DNA of 32,421 nucleotides, taken from positions 1 to 32,421 of the forward strand of contig WFUN01000109.1 of the NCBI GenBank assembly GCA_015484905.1, read 5' to 3'. Source of the DNA: Hydrogenimonas sp. (GTDB taxonomy: Bacteria > Campylobacterota > Campylobacteria > Campylobacterales > Hydrogenimonadaceae). Position numbers and translations under genes: made by a program. The notes below the pieces were generated by a model, which saw only the letters and a program-made list of their open reading frames with translations, did not search any database and had not been told where the DNA came from. Shown piece after piece: positions 27,052 to 32,421 of the stretch (position 1 is its first letter; each line of letters opens with the position of its first letter).

Positions 27052-28131
27052 TTAACGACGAATCGGAAGATTCATATTATTGCCCCAGGTATCCCAGGCC
27101 CCGGTGTAGACTTTGACATTTTTGTATCCAAGCATCTGTAGTGCGGTCACAATATCTGACCCACGTCCGGCACCCACCTGACAGTAGGCATAAATCGTCT
27201 TGTCTTTGGTTATTCCATATCTTTTAAATGTCTCCTCAAGCTCTTTTACCGGTCGAAAACTCTTTTTTCTCTCAAAATCGGTCACTTTTTTCCACTCAAT
27301 AAAAGTAGACCCGGGTATATGTCCTCCTCGTGCGACATTATCCATTTTGCGTTCACCTATTATCTCTATCATGCTTCGTGAGTCTACAATGACATATTTG
27401 CTATTTTTTCCGTTTTTCAGAATATCCTGCATCGCTTCGTAAACTTCTTTGGTTCCCGCAATTGCAGAGGTATCTATATCGCTTTTATTGATTTTGTAGT
27501 GTGTGTGCTTAAACTGCTTCTCTTTTCCGCGCTGAACGAGAAGCTTTTTCTCTACCTGTTTCATCTGGGCGACAATCTCTTTTTTCTTCGCTTTCAGTTC
27601 AGCCATTCTCGCTCTATCTCCTGCTTTTTTGGCTTTTCTGTAAGCCTTTTTCACTTTGCGTTTTTCAGCTTTCAGCCTGTCATATATCTTTTGATTCGGA
27701 TCGAGCGCCTTGATTCCGTCCTGCCCTCCATCCAGTATGTAGATCTTTTTATGGCCATAAGATTTGAAGTAGCTGTAAACCCCGGTAGCGTTAGGTCCTC
27801 TCCAGTTATCATAGGCAATAATCGTATCACTGTTTTTAATACCTTTGCTGCTTATGTAATGTTGCGCATGTTCCGGGCATTGATATAATGGCTCACACTC
27901 CATATTTCCCATCAGATCGGCATGATGCAAATGGTGAGCATACATATTTCGGGACCCTTTTATATGTCCTCCCTCAAATGCCGTCTCACTGTCTCCGCTA
28001 ACAAAGACATAACCCGGCTTCCCGATCAGTTTTATAGCCTCTTGCGGCTGAATAGTTATCTTATCTGCAGCCAATAGAGCCGATACAGAAAGGGCAGCCG
28101 TTAAGCAAAGTGTCCTGAACCACTGCTTCAT
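27052..28131 (-). CDS. secreted tandem-rhodanese sulfurtransferase with long basic insertion
   Basis: The 359-residue protein has a Sec signal peptide (LCLTAALSVSALLAAD). Rhodanese domain 1 (about 25-148) has no catalytic Cys (AYDNWRGPNAT). Domain 2 (about 215-359) carries the active-site loop YCQVGAGRG with Cys317. Between them, residues about 149-209 form a Lys/Arg-rich predicted coiled coil (AEKRKVKKAYRKAKKAGDRARMAEL). Rhodaneses move sulfane sulfur from thiosulfate or persulfide donors. As the first gene of the molybdoenzyme operon it hints at a sulfur substrate or at sulfuration of the cofactor. AAGGAG precedes the ATG. Confidence 0.88.
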   Translation of the reverse strand: MKQWFRTLCLTAALSVSALLAADKITIQPQEAIKLIGKPGYVFVSGDSETAFEGGHIKGSRNMYAHHLHHADLMGNMECEPLYQCPEHAQHYISSKGIKNSDTIIAYDNWRGPNATGVYSYFKSYGHKKIYILDGGQDGIKALDPNQKIYDRLKAEKRKVKKAYRKAKKAGDRARMAELKAKKKEIVAQMKQVEKKLLVQRGKEKQFKHTHYKINKSDIDTSAIAGTKEVYEAMQDILKNGKNSKYVIVDSRSMIEIIGERKMDNVARGGHIPGSTFIEWKKVTDFERKKSFRPVKELEETFKRYGITKDKTIYAYCQVGAGRGSDIVTALQMLGYKNVKVYTGAWDTWGNNMNLPIRR

Positions 28132-28200
28132 TACAACTCCTTAATTATTTGTTCAAAGTGTAAACAACACTCGTTTTATGGGGTTAACCTACAACAATTC

Positions 28201-28227
28201 ATTATAGAGGCCAGATTCTTGCTTGAA
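28201..28227 (-). promoter_or_regulatory. predicted promoter of the molybdoenzyme operon
   Basis: On the minus strand TATAAT lies at 28206-28201. A weak TTCAAG (28227-28222) is 15 bp upstream; GTTCAA and GGTTCA give 16 or 17 bp. The leader of about 65 nt contains GGTTAACC and a TTGTT-N9-AACAA dyad near 28150-28170. Confidence 0.45.
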
Positions 28228-28360
28228 CCTTAAAGGCACCGTTTCAACTCAATAGAGGTGAAAAAAGAGCTTTTTGTTCAGTGAATATCGTCTAATATCC
28301 AATAATGATGAAGAGTTGGACAAGTTAAACTGATTGAGAGAGAGGATGCCCATCTGTTTT

Positions 28361-28382
28361 TTAAAACCTTCAATGGTTTTAA
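28361..28382. promoter_or_regulatory. perfect inverted repeat, possible operator
   Basis: TTAAAACC-TTCAAT-GGTTTTAA is a perfect 8+6+8 dyad directly before a TATATATA stretch and the LRV-protein ORF. It lies in the 269-bp divergent region (28132-28400), in which no gene was found. It could be an operator for the rightward unit. Confidence 0.4.
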
Positions 28383-28400
28383 TATATATAGAGAGAAGTT

Positions 28401-29069
28401 ATGTTGACTCCTCCAACCCTTTTTGCTACCATAAATTCAGCTCCGGTGCAATCCCGGTTTAGTCGCAAAAATCAAATCGTGAAAGCGTTATCAATTATGG
28501 AAAGAGAAAAATCATTGAATTTATTGAAAGATAAAAGTCTGGATATCGAAAAGGTAAAAGCGATCTTTGAAAATTTCAAAAATGACCCTGAAATAGTAAG
28601 TCAGGTGGCCATGAATCTAAGTCTGCGCACTTGTATATACGATCGGGAAAAAGAGAAAAGCCCGATAATGAAAGAGCTTCTTATAGAGCTTAGCAGGTCG
28701 GAAGATATGAGTTGTAGATGGGCAGTCGCCAAAAATCCCCATACTCCAACAGATATTTTGATAAAGCTTGCTACGGACGAAGTAAATCTTGTCAGAGCGT
28801 TGGTAGCGGCTAATCCAAATACGCCTGCGGAGGTGCTGAAAAAACTCTTCAACGACGAAAAAATCGTACGTGACGGACTTTCGGGAAATATATCCACTCC
28901 CGTTAAAATTTTATCTTTGCTTGCTGATGATTCTGACAAAATGGTACGGATGAGAGTTGCAGAAAACACTTCTTCTACAGAAAAGATTTTAAAGTATCTG
29001 CTCAAAGATTCGGATGCGAATGTCGCCAAGGCTGCAAAAAACAATCTTGAAAAAAGAGGTATGGCATGA
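28401..29069 (+). CDS. LRV-repeat (leucine-rich-repeat variant) protein
   Basis: The second half carries four tandem helical repeats of about 25 residues: DMSCRWAVAKNPHTPTDIL, VNLVRALVAANPNTPAEVL, KIVRDGLSGNISTPVKIL and KMVRMRVAENTSSTEKIL. These fit the LRV/HEAT-like pattern. The Azotobacter LRV protein from a nif region has an N-terminal Fe-S cluster, but no matching Cys cluster is present here. The start is unsure. The ATG at 28401 has GAGAGAAG close by, but would leave almost no leader from the TATATA box. The ATG at 28497 (MEREKSLNLLKDK) gives 190 residues and starts at the helical part. It overlaps the next gene by ATGA. Confidence 0.75.
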   Translation: MLTPPTLFATINSAPVQSRFSRKNQIVKALSIMEREKSLNLLKDKSLDIEKVKAIFENFKNDPEIVSQVAMNLSLRTCIYDREKEKSPIMKELLIELSRSEDMSCRWAVAKNPHTPTDILIKLATDEVNLVRALVAANPNTPAEVLKKLFNDEKIVRDGLSGNISTPVKILSLLADDSDKMVRMRVAENTSSTEKILKYLLKDSDANVAKAAKNNLEKRGMA

Positions 29070-29434
29070 AAGAAGAGTATAATACACCTGCTCTCTATGA
29101 AGGGGTGGAGAATCATCTTTTATCACTTTTCTATTCAGGTGTCTATATAACAAATAGCGAAATTATAGAAATTGGCAGATCGATAGGACTTAATCTTCCG
29201 ATGAAAGAGCGTTCTGCTCTGCTGAAACAGATTTTGCGTCACGCTCATGAGAGTGGAGAGACTTCAAAAATATTGGAAAGTTTCATATATCTGCTTAATC
29301 GTCGCATAGAAGATTATAAAAAACTGGCACAAAGTTTTCCGGAAGCTTCCGTTTTGATAAAAGAGTGGATCCATAAAGCCGACTCTATCATTTTGCTAAT
29401 GAAGCGAGAGATGAGAGGCAATATATATGAATAA
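29066..29434 (+). CDS. conserved-looking hypothetical protein, helical
   Basis: The 122-residue protein is predicted mostly helical (PALYEGVENHLLSLFYSG, KERSALLKQILRHAHESGETSKILESFIYLLNRRIEDYKKLAQ). It has no cysteines, signal peptide or membrane span. The ATG overlaps the LRV gene stop (ATGA) and the stop overlaps the Mrp start by 8 bp, so all three are translationally coupled. I do not recognise the family; it resembles small chaperone-like helical proteins only in general shape. Confidence 0.7.
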   Translation: MKEEYNTPALYEGVENHLLSLFYSGVYITNSEIIEIGRSIGLNLPMKERSALLKQILRHAHESGETSKILESFIYLLNRRIEDYKKLAQSFPEASVLIKEWIHKADSIILLMKREMRGNIYE

Positions 29435-30449
29435 AAAGTCATTTCTAAAAGAGCTTGAAAAGATAAAATATCCCGGTCTTGAAAAGTCTATAGTGCAGAT
29501 GAAGGTCGTAAAAGAGATAACGAGCAAAAATGGGAAAGCTATCATTTTACTTTCGATGCAAAACGACGAAGCCTATTTGAAGGTAAAATCTACAATAGAA
29601 GATACTTTTGGCGACAGCGTAAAGGTAAAAAGAGTGACTCCGATAAAAAAGAGTATAAATTATGGAAATACCTCATGTCCCAACAACAGAGCCCCTTACG
29701 CAAAGAGAGTCATAGCGGTTACAAGCGGAAAAGGGGGAGTTGGCAAAAGTACCGTTTCGGTCAATCTCTCCATAGCACTTGCACAAAAAGGGTTCAAAAT
29801 AGGTCTTCTTGATGCCGATGTTTATGGTCCCAATATACCTCGAATGATCGGTACGGCTCACGAAAAGCTTCAATGGAATGAAAACGACAAAATAGTTCCA
29901 AGTGAAAACTTTGGAATCAAAATAATGAGTGTCGCTATGACTACACCATCGTCGGACACACCTCTTGTATGGAGAAGTTCGGTTGCCGTAAGTGCCCTGA
30001 TACAGTTTCTGGAAGATGTGGAGTGGGGAGATCTCGATTTTCTCGTTATCGACATGCCTCCTGGTACCGGTGATATACAGCTGACAATGGCTCAGGAGCT
30101 CCCAATAACGGCTGGAGTCATAGTGACAACTCCGCAGCCGGTGGCACTCGACGATGTCAGCAGAGCCATTATGATGTTCAAAGATATAAATGTCCCGATC
30201 GGTGGTTTAGTAGAAAATATGAGCTATTTCATAGCCCCTGATACCAAGAAGAGATACGATATTTTCGGTAGTGGAGGAGGAGAGGAGATCGCAAGAAGGT
30301 ACTCCATACCTTTTCTGGGCCAAATTCCACTTGACATGCAAATAAGAGAGTTCTCCGACAAAGGAACACCACCGGTCGCACTTGGAAATTCTGATCAGAA
30401 AAGCTGCTATAAACAGATAGTTAAAAATCTGCTGAATGAGATAGTTTAG
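29427..30449 (+). CDS. mrp: Mrp/ApbC-type Fe-S carrier P-loop ATPase
   Basis: The 340-residue protein has an N-terminal region of about 85 residues that looks like a divergent DUF59 domain. The deviant Walker A VTSGKGGVGKSTVSVNL and the LLDADVYGPNIPRMIG motif follow. Walker B is DFLVIDMPPGTGD. Where many Mrp proteins have CxxC, this one reads ENMSYFIAPDTKKRYDIFGSGGG, without cysteines. That is closer to the cyanobacterial and HCF101-like type. It probably carries Fe-S clusters to target proteins. The position divergent to the metalloenzyme operon suggests a specialised client, which is inference. Confidence 0.92.
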   Translation: MNKKSFLKELEKIKYPGLEKSIVQMKVVKEITSKNGKAIILLSMQNDEAYLKVKSTIEDTFGDSVKVKRVTPIKKSINYGNTSCPNNRAPYAKRVIAVTSGKGGVGKSTVSVNLSIALAQKGFKIGLLDADVYGPNIPRMIGTAHEKLQWNENDKIVPSENFGIKIMSVAMTTPSSDTPLVWRSSVAVSALIQFLEDVEWGDLDFLVIDMPPGTGDIQLTMAQELPITAGVIVTTPQPVALDDVSRAIMMFKDINVPIGGLVENMSYFIAPDTKKRYDIFGSGGGEEIARRYSIPFLGQIPLDMQIREFSDKGTPPVALGNSDQKSCYKQIVKNLLNEIV

Positions 30450-30477
30450 CCATCTTCAGGAATACTCCTGAAGATGG
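30450..30477. terminator. 12-bp perfect hairpin between convergent genes
   Basis: CCATCTTCAGGA-ATAC-TCCTGAAGATGG is a perfect 12-bp stem with a 4-nt loop, one base after the mrp stop codon and convergent with the porin gene. No T-run follows on either strand, so it is an atypical terminator or an mRNA 3'-end stabiliser. Confidence 0.5.
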
Positions 30478-30502
30478 AGGGGTGTAGGATACGGCTTTAA
30501 CT

Positions 30503-32011
30503 TTAGTATCTGTACCTTACATAGACTCTTATATCCTGAGCCTTGTCTATTGCACCCATCATTCGTCCCTGTGCACTGTCAACCTCTACAGGAGCTCCAC
30601 CGTCCGCAAAAAATCCGTTGCTTCCTGTATATTTGTAATCCATATATGTATATCTGACCTGCGCTGTAAGTGTTTTGCCTACAAGCTCTTTGTTGAGCCA
30701 TATCTCGTATGCATCACCTCGTGTAGCGAGCTTGCTGCCCGCAAGTGTATCTTCGGCATAGGTAAAACTTCTCCAATATTGGCTACCGTGATTGTACTCG
30801 ACTCCAATTCTCGCATCATCAATAAGCTGACATGGCCAGTTGGCGCCCGCATAGACCGAAGTACCGGTCTTTTTGTCACTACTGCCGAGCATACTGTTTC
30901 CATCCTGCGGATCTGTCTTGCTCGCTGCAAAACTGACGAAGAGATTGGTATCATCGAGCATATCGCTTATTCCATCGCCTATACCCTGTGCAAGAAGACT
31001 GATAGCCCCACCGTACATGTCTCCGACTTGCATAAAATTCCCCTGATAGTCAGGAACTCCATCCCCCGTAACATCGCTTGGAGTTCCGGCAAAGACTATA
31101 CCTGGAAGATTCCAGGCCTTAAAGGCGGTTGTATGTACCGAATACTGGCCATCATCATATGGAACAAATATAAATCCGGCAAGGTCGGTAGATTCATATC
31201 CAGGTACCTTGTTGTAGTCAGTGCCATTCCCGCTGATAACCAGCTGGTTGCTTACTCCATATACAAAACCGGGAGTTATTCCTGCATACCTTATACTGGC
31301 GTTGGTCATACCGCGGCCCATACATATTTTGAAATACATTCCCGATATTCCGGTTACGTTACTCAAATCAAATTTGAAGCTTGCTCCGTCAAACTCCGTA
31401 TTTATGATATGTCCAAGCGGAGACTTCGGGTTCTGATCTTCCCGGTAACTGGCAAGAAGACCGTCCGTAGCGGGTCGCCTACCAAAACTGGCTGTCCATG
31501 GAATATCAGCTCCCAAGAAGCTGTCGCCGAAATATAGCCAATAAGCCTCTTTTACCCTGAGCTCTCCATTGGGGTTGGGTGTCTCGTTTACGATCCAGTC
31601 AAAGTAGTTGAAGTTGGCGCCGAAAGTATTTGTCATCTGACCATACGCTTTGTAGTAACTGATCAGCCCTTTGAATACTACATTACCGGTCGGCGCATAC
31701 CCCATTCCTAGCCAGAGCCTGTTTGAAAAGATCTGATTCCAGCTCGAATTGTCATTTATATCTTTATACCCTATAACATCATAGGCTGTTCTAAAATCTA
31801 CACTCCATTTGATATTGTCATTAAATGCAGCCGCCTTCAACTGACTGATCTGTTTTTTCAATCTTTTTGCATTTAATCCTTTGGTCTGCTTTTTAAGTAC
31901 TGACACCTCTTTTTTTAAAGCTTCAAGCTCTGCTCTTAAATCAGAATCTGATGCAAACCCTATTGTTGCAGTCATAGCGGCCGCTGCCGATAACATAATA
32001 AATTTTTTCAT
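30503..32011 (-). CDS. outer-membrane porin of the DUF3373 type
   Basis: The protein has about 502 residues. The signal peptide is MKKFIMLSAAAAMTATIGFA and the mature N-terminus is a coiled coil (LRAELEALKKEVSVLKKQTKGLNAKRLKKQISQLK). The rest is rich in aromatic, Gly/Asp and alternating hydrophobic segments typical of a beta-barrel (VDFRTAYDVIGYKDIN, NRLWLGMGYAPTGN). The last strand is QDIRVYVRYRY with a terminal aromatic. This is the architecture of Campylobacterota DUF3373 porins. The ATG at 32011 follows AAGGAG, so the 12 upstream residues of the tracked ORF are dropped. Permeant solute is unknown. Confidence 0.85.
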   Translation of the reverse strand: MKKFIMLSAAAAMTATIGFASDSDLRAELEALKKEVSVLKKQTKGLNAKRLKKQISQLKAAAFNDNIKWSVDFRTAYDVIGYKDINDNSSWNQIFSNRLWLGMGYAPTGNVVFKGLISYYKAYGQMTNTFGANFNYFDWIVNETPNPNGELRVKEAYWLYFGDSFLGADIPWTASFGRRPATDGLLASYREDQNPKSPLGHIINTEFDGASFKFDLSNVTGISGMYFKICMGRGMTNASIRYAGITPGFVYGVSNQLVISGNGTDYNKVPGYESTDLAGFIFVPYDDGQYSVHTTAFKAWNLPGIVFAGTPSDVTGDGVPDYQGNFMQVGDMYGGAISLLAQGIGDGISDMLDDTNLFVSFAASKTDPQDGNSMLGSSDKKTGTSVYAGANWPCQLIDDARIGVEYNHGSQYWRSFTYAEDTLAGSKLATRGDAYEIWLNKELVGKTLTAQVRYTYMDYKYTGSNGFFADGGAPVEVDSAQGRMMGAIDKAQDIRVYVRYRY

Positions 32012-32057
32012 CCGTACTCCTTGTTTTGTATTGGATTGTAGTTTCAAACAGGTTTAA

Positions 32058-32082
32058 TATTGGTACCTTCGTATCACCAATA
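32058..32082 (-). promoter_or_regulatory. hairpin in porin leader
   Basis: On the minus strand TATTGG-TGA-TAC-GAAG-GTA-CCAATA forms a 6+3 bp stem with a 3-nt bulge and a 4-nt loop, about 47 nt before the ATG. Farther upstream is the 11-bp palindrome ATACCGGGTAT (32098-32108). Confidence 0.4.
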
Positions 32083-32204
32083 CTGCGTACCTACACAATA
32101 CCGGGTATCGACTTTTCCAATGATTTCATAATAAAGCAAAATAAGAAAAAGAGATGCAACTTTTGCCGGGTTTTTCAACTCGTCATTTTGGCCTGTTTTG
32201 TTAT

Positions 32205-32210
32205 ATTATA
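32205..32210 (-). promoter_or_regulatory. predicted -10 box of the porin gene
   Basis: TATAAT at 32210-32205 on the minus strand would give a leader of about 190 nt. No clear -35 box is seen. Confidence 0.35.
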
Positions 32211-32361
32211 TGAGTATTGTATTAAAGATTTCTTATTTGGGTCGAATATTGGGAAATATATTTTTTATATAGTTATAAAATAGAAAGAATTGTGAGCAGT
32301 AAGTTAAAGCATAAATTATACTTATCTCATAATTGAGCGATACTGAATGAAATATGTAGAG

Positions 32362-32380
32362 TAAAAAGAGAAAACCTCTA
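32362..32380 (-). terminator. short hairpin with T5 after 5S rRNA
   Basis: The minus strand reads AGAG-GTTTT-CTCT-TTTT directly after the 5S 3' end. The stem is only four base pairs, but position and T-run fit a rRNA operon terminator. Confidence 0.45.
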
Positions 32381-32421
32381 AGCCCGGCACCGACCTACGT
32401 TCCCACACCCGAGGGGTGCAG
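32381..32421 (-). rRNA. rrf: 5S ribosomal RNA, 3' end only
   Basis: The reverse complement of the window end reads ...GGTGTGGGAACGTAGGTCGGTGCCGGGCT. This matches the conserved 3' part of bacterial 5S rRNA, with the GTAGGTCG..GCCGGGC pattern and the terminal helix strand GCCGGGC. The 5' part lies beyond the right edge. The presumed rRNA operon is transcribed leftward toward the porin gene. Confidence 0.85.

Larger units (their letters stand above)
32012..32380. other. long AT-rich intergenic region between 5S rRNA and porin gene
   Basis: No protein-like ORF is seen; the 85-codon plus ORF in the track is AT-rich leader sequence. The region holds the porin leader structures, a TATAAT box at 32210-32205 (minus strand) and the 5S terminator. 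Confidence 0.6.

Noticed and set aside
28346-28462. 38-codon ORF MPICFLKPS... in the divergent promoter region
   Set aside because: It overlaps the dyad and LRV start in another frame, without a ribosome binding site or plausible composition.
28436-28470. GGTGCAATCCCGGT-like string that briefly suggested a riboswitch
   Set aside because: No matching conserved core or paired helices of a known riboswitch class could be traced.
30779-31537. 252-codon plus-strand ORF opposite the porin
   Set aside because: Shadow frame of the porin, without a ribosome binding site or recognisable domain.

Overview
The window reads as a chromosomal segment of a Campylobacterota (Epsilonproteobacteria) chemolithotroph. 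The evidence is the NIF-type nifS-nifU pair, a flagellar export ATPase, HemJ rather than another protoporphyrinogen oxidase, a SulP transporter, a Tat-exported SQR-like flavoprotein, a porin resembling the Campylobacterota DUF3373 type, many short overlaps between genes, and moderate GC with AT-rich TATAAT-type promoters. Sulfurovum-, Hydrogenimonas- or Nitratiruptor-like genera are possible, but the genus cannot be fixed from the sequence alone.

Layout. 1-655 is the 5' part of tig (minus strand), divergent from folE-fliI (plus). 2684-3524 holds a HIT-family protein and a CopD-like membrane protein (minus). 3525-3911 is mostly empty. nth (minus) diverges from a small lipoprotein gene (plus), followed by a SulP-STAS transporter (minus). 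6557-6828 is a regulatory region carrying four TAATTAA elements ahead of nifS-nifU and a small membrane protein (plus). 9272-10944 is a minus-strand unit: a 27-codon Cys-rich ORF, hemJ, and a degenerate GGDEF/PilZ protein. pyrG, recJ and the SQR-like gene form a leftward unit (15847-11085), preceded by a Kef-type antiporter gene. moaC, a DUF493 gene and a helical hypothetical gene run rightward (17746-19572).

The most distinctive part is 19600-28131. This is a leftward operon with short gaps or overlaps: a tandem rhodanese, a Tat-exported molybdopterin subunit of the type II DMSO-reductase family, an unannotated 43-codon ORF, an iron-sulfur beta subunit, a periplasmic subunit that appears to fuse the heme b (ethylbenzene-dehydrogenase-like) domain to cytochrome c, a Cys-rich secreted protein, a TorD-type chaperone and a polyferredoxin. 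It looks like a complete periplasmic respiratory oxidoreductase with its own assembly and sulfur-handling factors. The substrate is unresolved; a sulfur compound is suggested only by the rhodanese and the SQR elsewhere in the window.

Divergent from it is a plus-strand operon of an LRV-repeat protein, a 122-residue unknown and an Mrp-type Fe-S carrier ATPase. This may supply clusters to the metalloenzyme (inference). A DUF3373-like porin follows, with an AT-rich leader containing a hairpin and a palindrome. The window ends inside a 5S rRNA gene on the minus strand. No tRNA, CRISPR array or insertion sequence was seen.
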